A DNA stretch of 64,000 nucleotides from positions 3,824,501 through 3,888,500 of the forward strand of contig NZ_RBXL01000001.1 in assembly GCF_003634315.1 (NCBI RefSeq), in the 5' to 3' direction. The position numbers and the translations under genes were made by a program. The first letter of the stretch is position 1; each line of letters starts with the position of its first letter. The stretch comes from Thiocapsa rosea (GTDB lineage Bacteria > Pseudomonadota > Gammaproteobacteria > Chromatiales > Chromatiaceae). This document shows positions 43,917 to 52,003 of the stretch, in pieces. The notes beneath the pieces were generated by a model. That model saw nothing but the letters and a program-made list of their open reading frames with translations. It was not told the DNA's origin and did no database searches.

Positions 43917-44288
43917 ATGTTCGCTCTCGGAGATTGTTACACACGGCAAGAGGTGCACGGACTGATCGGGGGCAGCGTGCAGTCGTACCTGCCCACGGTG
44001 CAGAAGCGCGTCGTGGCGGGTTTCGTCACCCCGGCGTTCGATCCGGATGCGCCGCAGATCGTCCTCGCCGGTCGGGGACCGATCATCGAAGGGACCGCAG
44101 ACCAACTCACGCGCCAGGGGGATGCGGTCCCGACGTTCGTGAAGAGGCGCGTGAACTGTTGGGAATACGTTGGCCGTTACAGGGTCGTGCGGCAGACCCA
44201 CGACCAAGCCGAGATTCTGCCGTACGCGCAAAAGGCGAACAGAGTCGGTGACGTCACCTCGGTTCTTTTCCTGCACAGCGCGGACTGA
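43917..44288 (+). CDS. Hypothetical protein at the tRNA-Val border
   Basis: 123 residues. Starts MFALGDCYTRQEVHGLIGGS then QSYLPTVQKRVVAGFVTPAF, GRGPIIEGTADQLTRQG and VNCWEYVGRYRVV. A good SD (GAAGGAG) lies 6 bases before the ATG. The combination of a charged/aromatic core and QSYLP is reminiscent of small defence-associated domains, but I cannot name a family. It follows a stretch with nine consecutive G (43859-43868), which could be a frameshift-prone site. Confidence 0.55.
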   Translation: MFALGDCYTRQEVHGLIGGSVQSYLPTVQKRVVAGFVTPAFDPDAPQIVLAGRGPIIEGTADQLTRQGDAVPTFVKRRVNCWEYVGRYRVVRQTHDQAEILPYAQKANRVGDVTSVLFLHSAD

Positions 44289-44367
44289 GCCGGCTGAGAT
44301 GAGACCGTGATCCCTATCCATCGACGTTCGTCGAAGGGCGCCGTTCGGGCACAGTGTGGGCACAAAC

Positions 44368-44397
44368 AAAAAAGCCGGCGCGAGGCCGGCTTTATAA
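44368..44397 (-). terminator. Intrinsic terminator of tRNA-Val
   Basis: Stem AAAGCCGGC (44371-44379) pairs with GCCGGCTTT (44385-44393); on the minus strand it ends in a run of six T. It lies 15 bases after the tRNA 3' end. Confidence 0.85.
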
Positions 44398-44411
44398 GTT
44401 TCTGATTGTAT

Positions 44412-44486
44412 TGGTGGGCGCAGGTGGGATCGAACCACCGACCCCTGCCGTGTGAAGACAGTGCTCTCCCGCTGAGCTATGCGCCC
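44412..44486 (-). tRNA. tRNA-Val (CAC)
   Basis: On the minus strand the 75-base gene begins GGGCGCATAGCTCAGCGGGA and ends GCGCCCACCA with encoded CCA. The acceptor stem GGGCGCA/TGCGCCC pairs; the anticodon arm is CTGTC-TTCACAC-GGCAG, giving anticodon CAC (Val). The T-arm GGTTCGATCC is standard. Confidence 0.96.
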
Positions 44487-44499
44487 GACTCAGCGGAGC

Positions 44500-44528
44500 A
44501 ATCTACCAGGCAAGGTTGGCGAGGTCAA
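44500..44528 (-). promoter_or_regulatory. Sigma70 promoter of tRNA-Val
   Basis: On the minus strand, TTGACC (44523-44528) and TAGATT (44500-44505) are 17 bases apart. The -10 lies 14 bases upstream of the tRNA 5' end. Confidence 0.8.
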
Positions 44529-44739
44529 CGCCGTCGAGTCGCCGTCGAGTCGACGGCGACGCTCGCTCGGTCTCGCGTGATCGGGTTCCCCGGGCTAAAG
44601 TGGCGTGTGCGGATTCGGTCCAGTCCCGTTGGATCGAACCATTTCACGAATGCATCGGATCGCGGATGGAGAGCTTTGCGGTCCAGCGCACACCTCCACC
44701 GCCGATGCAGTCGTCAAAATCAGTCGCAATCGAGGCCCA

Positions 44740-46182
44740 ATGTCCGCTGATAATGTGTTTTTCGTTCCCGTCAGGGATCTGTGTCAACGCGATGTCGTGA
44801 CCTGCGAGCAGGATGAGTCGCTGGTCGCCGCCGCCGAGATGATGAGCGAGCGGAATATTTCGAGCATCGTCGTGTGCTCGGATCAGGTTCCGGTCGGCAT
44901 GTTGACGGACCGCGACCTGCGCAACAAGGTCGTGGCGCGGGGGCAGGATCCCGGCGAGCTGCGCGTGAGCGATATCATGAACAGCCCGCTGGTGACGATC
45001 GGCGAGGACAACTATCTCTTCGAGGCGCTTCATCTCATGAGTCGGCGGCGAATCCACCGGCTGTGCGTGGTGGATGCGAGTGGTGCGCTCTGCGGGATCG
45101 TGACGGATTCCGACGCACTGCGGCTGCAAAGCCGCTCGCCGCAGCAGTTGGTGAAGGAGATCGAGGAGGCGGCCGACGTCGATGATCTGAAGATCCTGCA
45201 CGAGAAGCTGGAGAAGCTCGTCGTGCATCTGTCGGGCACGGGCGTGGCGACCAAGGATCTGGTGCAGACGGTGGCCCATTTGAACGACCGCATCCTGGTG
45301 CGTTTGATCGAGCTGGTACGCACCGCGCACTATCCGGATCTCACGGACCGCTTTGCCTTCCTTGCGCTGGGGAGCGAAGGCCGCAAAGAGCAGACGCTCT
45401 CCACCGATCAGGACAACGCGATCGTCTACGCGGACGATCTGACGTCGGACGAGCGCGAGCGCCTCGCGGCCTTCAGCGTCGAGCTGATCGACCATCTCAT
45501 CGGGATCGGCGTGCCGGCGTGCCCCGGCGGCATCATGGCGAAGAACGAGGCGTGGCGGCGCAGTCTCTCCGACTGGAAGCATGTTCTCGAGAAGTGGCTG
45601 CGGACCCCGTCGCCCGAGAACATCCTCTCGGGCAGCATGTTCTTCGACCTACGCACCCTTTACGGAGACGCGAGCTTCGAGGCCGAGTTGAAGGCCCACA
45701 TCACGTCGCAGTTGCGCGCCAATAATCTGTTTCTCGTACATAGCGCGGCCAATGCGGTCAGCTTCAAGCCGCCGTTGGGGTTTTTCGGGGGGATCAAGCC
45801 GGAGCGGCATGGACCGCACCGCGGCAGCATCGAGCTGAAAAAGGCCGGCATCTTTCCGATTACCGAGGGGGTCAAAGCGATGGCCCTACAGGCGGGCATT
45901 GTCGACGGCAGTACTCGCGGTCGGGTGCTCGGTTTGCAGGAGTCCGAGATCTTGCGCGCCGAGCAGGCGGAGAGTCTGATCGCGGCCCTGGATTTTCTGG
46001 TGACCCTGCGGCTGCGTGCGCAGTTGCTCGCGCTGGAGGAGCACCGCGAGCCGAACAATTATCTACCGCTCGAGCGGCTGAATCGGATCGAGGAGGGACG
46101 TCTGAAGCTCGCGCTCCAAGAGGTTGGTCACTTCCAGGGGTTTTTGCGAAGCCGCTTTCATCTCAATCAGATGGGGCGCTGA
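44740..46182 (+). CDS. CBS-pair/DUF294 nucleotidyltransferase-like protein
   Basis: 480 residues. Two CBS domains at ~10-130 (MMSERNISSIVVCSDQVPVG; LMSRRRIHRLCVVDASG). A DUF294 nucleotidyltransferase-like domain follows, FLALGSEGRKEQTLSTDQDN with its GS-x-GR-x-E and D-x-D, then the DUF294 C-terminal helices. Related proteins are thought to be signal-transduction proteins of the GlnD-like fold. No partner kinase or channel is adjacent. SD GAGG is present upstream of the ATG. Confidence 0.9.
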   Translation: MSADNVFFVPVRDLCQRDVVTCEQDESLVAAAEMMSERNISSIVVCSDQVPVGMLTDRDLRNKVVARGQDPGELRVSDIMNSPLVTIGEDNYLFEALHLMSRRRIHRLCVVDASGALCGIVTDSDALRLQSRSPQQLVKEIEEAADVDDLKILHEKLEKLVVHLSGTGVATKDLVQTVAHLNDRILVRLIELVRTAHYPDLTDRFAFLALGSEGRKEQTLSTDQDNAIVYADDLTSDERERLAAFSVELIDHLIGIGVPACPGGIMAKNEAWRRSLSDWKHVLEKWLRTPSPENILSGSMFFDLRTLYGDASFEAELKAHITSQLRANNLFLVHSAANAVSFKPPLGFFGGIKPERHGPHRGSIELKKAGIFPITEGVKAMALQAGIVDGSTRGRVLGLQESEILRAEQAESLIAALDFLVTLRLRAQLLALEEHREPNNYLPLERLNRIEEGRLKLALQEVGHFQGFLRSRFHLNQMGR

Positions 46183-46263
46183 AGCCTGTTTCGGAGCGAG
46201 CTTGCTGGTGTTGCGGGATGGGGCAACGCAGGGGGCTGCTCTGATGGAACGCGGGGTCGCGTT

Positions 46264-46320
46264 TGTAGGGGCTAATGTCGCCCCTACAGGACTGCAGGGG
46301 CGAATGCATACGCCCCTGCA
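46264..46320. repeat. Two GGGGC hairpins
   Basis: TGTAGGGGC...GCCCCTACA (46264-46288) and TGCAGGGGCG...CGCCCCTGCA (46293-46320) are two adjacent perfect palindromic hairpins between the DUF294 and pyk genes. A third copy of the motif is at 48285. They could be bidirectional terminators for the convergent genes. Confidence 0.85.
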
Positions 46321-46367
46321 CGCAGCAGGATCCCGTCGATCCTGTTGTCGTCCCTTCCCGGCCGCGG

Positions 46368-47816
46368 TCAATCGCAGCGCTGTCCCGACGGCGCCTCGAG
46401 CGCCAGGATCTCCATGCGATAGTTTCCGCACGGGTTTTCGATGGTCGGACCCTGGGTCAGCAAGACCAAGCCTTCGCGGATCCCGCGCTCGTAGAGCCAG
46501 TTGCGCACGAAGCTCGACCAGTCGGAGCGGTCGGCCTCGACCTCGATCGGGTGGATGCCGTAGGAGAACTGCAGCGCCTGACAGGTGGCCGTATTCGGGC
46601 TGAAGGCGATGATCCAGACCGGGAGCCGGAAGCGCGCGACATTGCGGGGCGTGCTGCCCGTTTGGGTGGGGACGGCGACCGCCTGCGGGGCGCTGTCCTT
46701 GATGGTGTGATAGACGCTCGCGGCGATCAGGTCGACGGCGCGCATTCGCCCCGAGCCGTGGAAGCCGTCCATGGTGCGCACGAAGGGCTGTTTGCTGCGC
46801 TCGGGCTCCACATGGGTGGCGATGCTCGCCAGCATGGCGACGGATTCGATCGGGTAGCGCCCCATTGCCGATTCGGCGGAGAGCATGACGCAGTCGGTCC
46901 CGCCCAGGATGGCGTTGGCGACATCGGTCGCCTCGGCGCGGGTCGGGCGGCGGAAGGTCACCATGGATTCGAGCATCTGAGTGGCGGTGATCACGGGCTT
47001 GCCGAAGCGATTGGCGAGCTCCGTGATCTGCTTCTGCACCACGGCGATCCGCTCGATGGGGATCTCCACGCCGAGATCCCCGCGGGCGACCATGATGCCG
47101 TCGGCGGCGCGCAGGATGGCCTCGAGGTTGTCGAGTGCATCGGCGCGCTCGATCTTGGCGATGATGAAGGGGGCATAGCCGATGGCGTCCGCCGCACGGC
47201 GCACGGCGAGGATATCCTCGTCCGTGGCGACGAAGGATTGACTGACGGCATCGAGACCGTGCTCCGCGGCAAAGTGCAGCCAGCCGTGGTCGTCGGGGGT
47301 GAAGGCGCTGATGCCGAGATTGATACCCGGAAAGTTCAGCCCCTTGCGCGAGCGCAGCTCACCGCCGACGCGCACGCTGCAGCGGATCTCGGAGCCCTCG
47401 ACCTCGAGCACCTTCAGCAGGATGAATCCGTCGTTGAGGAAGAGTCTGTCGCCCGGTTGTACGGCCGCCGGGAGGTCGAGGAAGCTCATGGAGACCCGCG
47501 ACTTGTCGCCGATGATGTCCTCGGTCGTCAGGGTGAGGATATCGTCGCGCAGCAGCTCGACCGGCTCCTCGGCCAGATCGCCGATGCGCATCTTGGGGCC
47601 GGGCAGGTCGCCCATAATGGCGACGCGCTGCCCCGTGGCTGCCGCGGCCTCGCGGATGCGCCCGATCAGCGCCCCGTGATAGTGCGGATCGCCGTGGGAG
47701 AAGTTCAATCGGGCCACGTTCATACCGGCTCCGATCAGGGCGCGGAGCATCTCGGGCGAATCCGACGCCGGGCCGATCGTCGCGACGATCTTGGTCTTGT
47801 GGTTGGGCAGTTGCAT
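46368..47816 (-). CDS. pyk: Pyruvate kinase
   Basis: 482 residues. KTKIVATIGPASDSPEMLRA, MNVARLNFSHGDPHYHG, IIAKIERADALDNLEAILRA, GIMVARGDLGVEIPIE and RAEATDVANAILGGTDCVML are diagnostic. It makes ATP and pyruvate from PEP. The C-terminal allosteric domain ends APSGQRCD. A plain SD is not evident. Confidence 0.97.
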   Translation of the reverse strand: MQLPNHKTKIVATIGPASDSPEMLRALIGAGMNVARLNFSHGDPHYHGALIGRIREAAAATGQRVAIMGDLPGPKMRIGDLAEEPVELLRDDILTLTTEDIIGDKSRVSMSFLDLPAAVQPGDRLFLNDGFILLKVLEVEGSEIRCSVRVGGELRSRKGLNFPGINLGISAFTPDDHGWLHFAAEHGLDAVSQSFVATDEDILAVRRAADAIGYAPFIIAKIERADALDNLEAILRAADGIMVARGDLGVEIPIERIAVVQKQITELANRFGKPVITATQMLESMVTFRRPTRAEATDVANAILGGTDCVMLSAESAMGRYPIESVAMLASIATHVEPERSKQPFVRTMDGFHGSGRMRAVDLIAASVYHTIKDSAPQAVAVPTQTGSTPRNVARFRLPVWIIAFSPNTATCQALQFSYGIHPIEVEADRSDWSSFVRNWLYERGIREGLVLLTQGPTIENPCGNYRMEILALEAPSGQRCD

Positions 47817-48340
47817 GTCTGGGTCTCGTACTGCTGGAGGGTTTGGTGCTCGGATGGTTCGGTCGGGGCTTCGGGCGGGACCGAGCCGAGCATGGCCGGT
47901 TGGTCGTCATCTAAGCATAACTTGCGCCAGATGTCAGATCGCGATCCGGCGCGAGTGCCTGCTCGCGTGCGGGTTGCTCGACGGGTGATTCACGCCGGGC
48001 GCGACGCCGATGGTCCGGCGCGCGCTTGCACGCGGCGGTTGTCGTTATACCGACGCACTGTGATGTTTGCGTGTCGTTGGGTCTTGCCGTGGGTCGGACT
48101 TCAGTCCGGCGCGATCTCGCGGACTCTCGGAGCTGCCACTGTCGGGCTAAACCCCGACGCATGTCGGGGTGCGGGGATTCTTGCGAATTGGCCGAGGTCG
48201 TGCGGGTCGTCGCGGCGCGTGGCGCAGATCGCCATTGGAGCAAGCGTGACACCGCCGAGGGCGTTCGCGAGTCCCCGGGTCGTAGTAGGGGCGAATGAAT
48301 TCGCCCCTACGCGCAAGTCGATCCTTTGCCGGAAATCGCC
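47817..48340. other. Intergenic region between pyk and the flavin reductase gene
   Basis: About 520 bases upstream of pyk with no supported gene. It contains palindromic stretches (GGTCGGACTTCAGTCCGGC at ~48089; CCCCGACGCATGTCGGGG at ~48152) and the hairpin at 48285. It must also contain the pyk promoter, which I could not locate. Confidence 0.5.
48285..48310. repeat. GTAGGGGC hairpin
   Basis: GTAGGGGCGAAT-GA-ATTCGCCCCTAC forms a 12-bp perfect stem with a 2-base centre. Related to the pair at 46264-46320. Confidence 0.88.
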
Positions 48341-48426
48341 TTAAACCGCGTCTCTGCTGATGGCTGTAGATGCACGAAACGTCGAACTCACTCGAAAATG
48401 AGCATCTCGCTCTGGACGCGGTTTAG
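48341..48426. repeat. Palindromic repeat, type A, copy (inverted); supplies a stop codon
   Basis: Ends TTAAACCGCGTC and GGACGCGGTTTAG; the interior CGAACTCACTCGAAAATGAG is the reverse complement of the copy at 19990. Bases 48423-48425 are the TAA stop of the flavin-reductase-like gene. Confidence 0.9.
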
Positions 48427-49028
48427 GTATCGCCACGGGATCGGCGCCAGGCCAGGATCGCGGCTCGGTCGGTCTCCTGATCCTGTGCATAGAGACGTTT
48501 CAGCTCGGCCCGATCGGCCTCGGGCGCATCCCGCAGCAGACCCGCGACGGTGAGGATCGGGCCGCGCCGCAAGACCGCGCCTGCGGTCACCTCGGCCAGG
48601 TAGGTGGTGCGGTCGCCGATGTCCATGCGTGATTCGACCCGGCAGTCCAGCCAGGACATGGTCCCCTCGATCAAGGGCGAGCCCGCGGGTGTCTCGCGGG
48701 ACGGCAGGTCGGCGAACTTGTCGACCTGGTGCCCGGAGGCGAGCCCGAAACGCCGAACCCCGGCGATATCGTCGGCTGCGAGCAGATGCAGCGCGAAGGA
48801 TCCGCTCGCCTCGATCAGGCGCCAGGTGTGGTGGTGCTTGGCGACCGCGACGAGCATGCGCGGGATCTCGTGGACGATGGATGCGCGGGTTGCGGCGGTG
48901 GCGATGAAGCCGCCTCGGCGCGCCCCGTCGCGCGCTGTGACGAGCCACAGGGGTGGGTCGTAGAGATGGAAGACCTCATTGACGGCGTTGATCGCCGCTG
49001 GGTTTCGGGCGTGCGCCTCGGGACTCAT
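48423..49028 (-). CDS. Flavin reductase-like FMN-binding split-barrel protein
   Basis: 201 residues. LWLVTARDGARRGGFIATAA, PRMLVAVAKHHHTWRLIEAS and FALHLLAADDIAGVRRFGLA match flavin reductase-like/FMN-binding split barrel proteins that bind FMN and reduce flavin or similar substrates. Start 49028 gives MSPEAHARNPAAIN. The stop TAA is within the type A repeat. It begins 32 bases after the PHA-system gene on the same strand. Confidence 0.85.
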   Translation of the reverse strand: MSPEAHARNPAAINAVNEVFHLYDPPLWLVTARDGARRGGFIATAATRASIVHEIPRMLVAVAKHHHTWRLIEASGSFALHLLAADDIAGVRRFGLASGHQVDKFADLPSRETPAGSPLIEGTMSWLDCRVESRMDIGDRTTYLAEVTAGAVLRRGPILTVAGLLRDAPEADRAELKRLYAQDQETDRAAILAWRRSRGDT

Positions 49029-49060
49029 GTCATGTCGGCCGGCCGATGCACAGTGACGCA

Positions 49061-49351
49061 TCACACCGAGGGAAGGCAGGGAACCAGGCCATCGAGCTTC
49101 TCGGTGATGCTCTGCTCGATCCGGTCTTTGAAGGGCTTGAGCAGGAATCCGAGCGAGACCTCGAGGATCAGCAGGGTTTCGGTCACCTCGACACATCCGC
49201 TCGCGCCCGGTCGCTCGAAATCGAGCCGATTTCCGTCCCACGCGCATCGGGCATCGAGCTCCTCGACGAGCAGATAGGCGAGGGCCTCGACCTGGTCGAG
49301 CGCCCGGTCGAGGCCCAGTGTGTGCTCGCGTTCGATGAAGATATCTGCCAT
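49061..49351 (-). CDS. Polyhydroxyalkanoic acid system family protein
   Basis: 96 residues. REHTLGLDRALDQVEALAYL and the end LGFLLKPFKDRIEQSITEKL match the PHA granule-region family (PHA_gran_rgn), small proteins of unclear role near PHA genes. No phaC or phasin is close by in this window. Confidence 0.72.
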   Translation of the reverse strand: MADIFIEREHTLGLDRALDQVEALAYLLVEELDARCAWDGNRLDFERPGASGCVEVTETLLILEVSLGFLLKPFKDRIEQSITEKLDGLVPCLPSV

Positions 49352-49393
49352 GCCGCTATTGTTGGTCCGTGTCGGGGGCCGGTCAAGGTCGGG

Positions 49394-49783
49394 TCACGTC
49401 GGCGGGTCGGTCTCGATATCCAGATAGGCCTCGGGAACGAAGCGCGGGGTACAGATGGCCAGGAAGACGAGGTCGCCGTCCCCGGTGTTGGCGATGCGTT
49501 GGGCCTGATCGGCGGGGATGTAGACCAGATCGCCCGGCCCGACGGACTGCGGCGGGATGCCCTCTACCTCGACGCGTCCCGCACCCGAGAGGATGAGATA
49601 GCGCTCGGCGATCCCGGCGAGACGATGCAGGCGTGTCGTGACGCCGGGCTCGACCCTCGCGCGGGCGACGGACACCGCCGGGTCGTCCGCGCGATTCCAG
49701 GTCTCGAGGATGTAGCAGCCTTCGTCCGTAAAGAACTCGTCGGCCTCACGCGGCGTGTGGATGACTCCGAGCGTCGAACTCAT
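49394..49783 (-). CDS. Cupin-domain protein
   Basis: 129 residues. EPGVTTRLHRLAGIAERYLI and PGDLVYIPADQAQRIANTGD are the two cupin motifs; metal ligands H/E partially present. It is a small single-cupin protein of unassigned substrate. Its start overlaps the RAYT stop by 4 bases. Confidence 0.85.
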   Translation of the reverse strand: MSSTLGVIHTPREADEFFTDEGCYILETWNRADDPAVSVARARVEPGVTTRLHRLAGIAERYLILSGAGRVEVEGIPPQSVGPGDLVYIPADQAQRIANTGDGDLVFLAICTPRFVPEAYLDIETDPPT

Positions 49784-50496
49784 GTGCGCCCCGTCGCACG
49801 TCGATAAGCAGCCGAGCGACGGTCGCCGCCGCGTTGGCGCGGCAAGGCGCGCCGGTTCAGCGCCGTCTCGATTGCCCCGCAGAAGGTTTCATCGCCGAGC
49901 ACCCATGCCTTGTTGGTGGCATCCCGAATCCGGGCCAGGAGGGCATCGTCCAGGGGCTGCTCGGCCTGCGCGGCATAGGCGGCACGGCGTGCCTTCGCAC
50001 TGCGCCCGAGGCGATCGTACTCCGCGTGGACCGTGACCAAGGGGTCGTCGTCGCCCCGCGCGTTGGCCCCGTAGCTCGACCACCCGTAGTCGCCGACGCT
50101 GCTCACCAGCCCGGCACGCACCGGGTTGGCCTCCACGTAGTGGCTAACCGGCAGCAGAAAGTGTTTCGGATCAAGCAGTGTCGCACGGTAGCGTCCTTCC
50201 CAGAGCGTACCGGTGCGCTGATAACGGGCGTTGAAGTGCTGGACGTAGTAACGCCCGACGTACTGCATCAGTTTGCCGACACCATTGTCCAGGTGCGGCG
50301 TGACCAAGAGGTGGAAGTGGTTCGGCATCAGCACGTAGGCATGAAGCTCGCATCCGAACTTCTCGGCGGCAGCCCCGATCTTTTCCCAGAGGAACCAATA
50401 GTCTTCTTCCTCGTACAGGATGCGCTCGTGGTTGTTGCCGCGCTGAATGACGTGCTGCGGATAGCCGGGCAGGACGAATCTGGGCAAGCGTGCCAT
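49780..50496 (-). CDS. RAYT: REP-associated tyrosine (Y1) transposase
   Basis: 238 residues. The N-terminus MARLPRFVLPGYPQHVIQRG, HUH motif in YVLMPNHFHLLVTPHLDNG, and YVQHFNARYQRTGTLWEGRY are those of RAYT proteins (IS200/IS605-like TnpA domain) that process REP repeats. The catalytic Tyr is likely the one in MQYVGRYYVQHF. C-terminal extension ~150-238 is specific. Overlaps the cupin gene by 4 bases. The window holds many palindromic repeats, for which this protein is the obvious candidate transposase. Confidence 0.93.
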   Translation of the reverse strand: MARLPRFVLPGYPQHVIQRGNNHERILYEEEDYWFLWEKIGAAAEKFGCELHAYVLMPNHFHLLVTPHLDNGVGKLMQYVGRYYVQHFNARYQRTGTLWEGRYRATLLDPKHFLLPVSHYVEANPVRAGLVSSVGDYGWSSYGANARGDDDPLVTVHAEYDRLGRSAKARRAAYAAQAEQPLDDALLARIRDATNKAWVLGDETFCGAIETALNRRALPRQRGGDRRSAAYRRATGRT

Positions 50497-50670
50497 GGTT
50501 AGGGTCGGAGCCGGTTGGTTGACCTGAATCTGAGTATAGAACCGTTTTGGAATTGCTGCGGGTCCGAACGCTCGGCCGCTCGATAGCCGCATGGAGGCCG
50601 GGCGGAATATGGCGACACGCTCGCCTCGGCGCCGGCGTATACTTGCGGATTTTTCCGGACGGATACCACG

Positions 50671-51769
50671 ATGCTCGACATCAACCCGATCGCTTACCAA
50701 ATCAGTGACCTCAAGGGACGTGTCGAGTCCCTTAGGGGGTATCTTTGACTACCCGGAACGCAAAGAGCGTCTGACGGAGGTCCTGCGCGAACTCGAAGAC
50801 CCGAAGGTCTGGAACGAACCGGAACGTGCTCAGACGCTCGGGCGCGAGCGTGCGACGCTCGAGGCCATCGTGCTCACCATCGACGAGCTCACCACCGGCC
50901 TCGTCGATGCCGATGATCTCCTGGCGATGGCCGCCGAGGAGCAGGACGAGGAGACGCTCGCCGCGGTCGCGAAGGACCTGGAGCAGCAAGAGTCGAAGGT
51001 CGCCGAGCTTGAGTTCCGCCGCATGTTCGCCGGCGAGATGGATGCCAAGAACGCCTACGTCGACGTCCAGGCCGGGTCGGGCGGCACCGAGGCGCAGGAC
51101 TGGGCCGAGATGCTGTTGCGCATGTATCTGCGCTGGGGCGAGCGCCGCGGCTTCAAGACCGAGCTGCTCGAGGTCTCGCCCGGCGAGGTCGCGGGCATCA
51201 AGTCGGCGACCATCCAGTTCTCGGGCGACTATGCCTTCGGCTGGCTGCGCACCGAGACCGGGGTGCATCGTCTGGTGCGCAAGTCACCGTTCGACTCGGG
51301 CAACCGGCGCCACACCTCCTTTGCCGCGGTCTTCGTCTCGCCCGAGGTCGACGACACCGTCAACATCGAGATCAACCCCGCGGACCTGCGCATCGACGTC
51401 TACCGCGCGAGCGGCGCGGGCGGCCAGCACGTCAACCGGACCGAGTCCGCCGTGCGCATCACCCACAACCCGACCGGAATCGTGGTGCAGTGCCAGACCG
51501 ATCGGTCGCAGCACAAGAACAAAGACCACGCGATGAAGCAGCTCAAGGCCAAGCTCTATGAGCTGGAGATGCAGAATCGGCGCGCCAGTCAGCAGGCGAT
51601 CGAGGACACCAAGTCCGACATCGGATGGGGCAGTCAGATCCGCTCCTATGTCCTTGACCAATCGCGCATCAAAGATCTGCGGACCAACGTAGAGATCGCC
51701 AACACCCAGTCGGTGTTGGATGGGAATCTCGATCCGTTTATCGAGGCGAGTCTCAAAAGCGGCCTCTAA
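50671..51769 (+). CDS. prfB: Peptide chain release factor 2, with programmed frameshift
   Basis: The zero-frame part starts ATG 50671, [20 protein letters not shown] and ends at an in-frame TGA at 50746; the +1 frame continues at 50747 to 51769. Key motifs: SPF in [15 protein letters not shown] (stop-codon recognition) and GGQ in [17 protein letters not shown] (peptidyl-tRNA hydrolysis). It ends at UGA/UAA codons. The two-frame structure must be translated by +1 frameshift. Confidence 0.97.
50732..50749 (+). promoter_or_regulatory. +1 programmed frameshift site of prfB
   Basis: AGGGGGTATCTTTGAC: SD-like AGGGGG spaced 3 bases before CTT-TGA-C. This is the canonical RF2 autoregulatory site, where low RF2 favours slipping from CTT to TTT. 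Confidence 0.95.
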
Positions 51770-51771
51770 GA

Positions 51772-51857
51772 TTGAACCGCGTCCGAGTGTTTTCGGGAGC
51801 CTGGAAGGTTGCCGCGGTGTCGCGTTCATGCGGGACGTTGGAGTTGACGCGGTTCAA
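51772..51857. repeat. Palindromic repeat, type A variant
   Basis: Ends TTGAACCGCGTC and GACGCGGTTCAA. Follows the prfB stop by 2 bases. It is separated by an AT-rich linker from another copy at 51888. Confidence 0.82.
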
Positions 51858-51887
51858 GATGTAAAAGCATTTAAAAACTTAAAATTC

Positions 51888-51989
51888 TTAAACCGCTTCT
51901 GCTGCGACGCATGTCGGTATCCGGTGCACTCAACCATGCGACGACATGAGCCTGTTGCGCCGGAAGCGGTTTAACCGGAAGCGGTTTAA
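51888..51989. repeat. Palindromic repeat, type D, with a 15-bp tandem duplication of its end
   Basis: Ends TTAAACCGCTTC and GAAGCGGTTTAA; the last 15 bases, CCGGAAGCGGTTTAA, occur twice in tandem (51960-51974 and 51975-51989). Its 3' edge is 14 bases before the lysS ATG, next to the SD GGGGGAGCAGGG. Confidence 0.85.
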
Positions 51990-52003
51990 GGGGGAGCAGG
52001 GCA

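Noticed and set aside
41000-44400. CRISPR array near the cas remnants
   Set aside because: No 28-base repeats with 32-base spacers are seen; only the cas fragments remain.
46275-48344. 689-residue plus-strand frame opposite pyk
   Set aside because: Antisense of pyruvate kinase; no SD or similarity.
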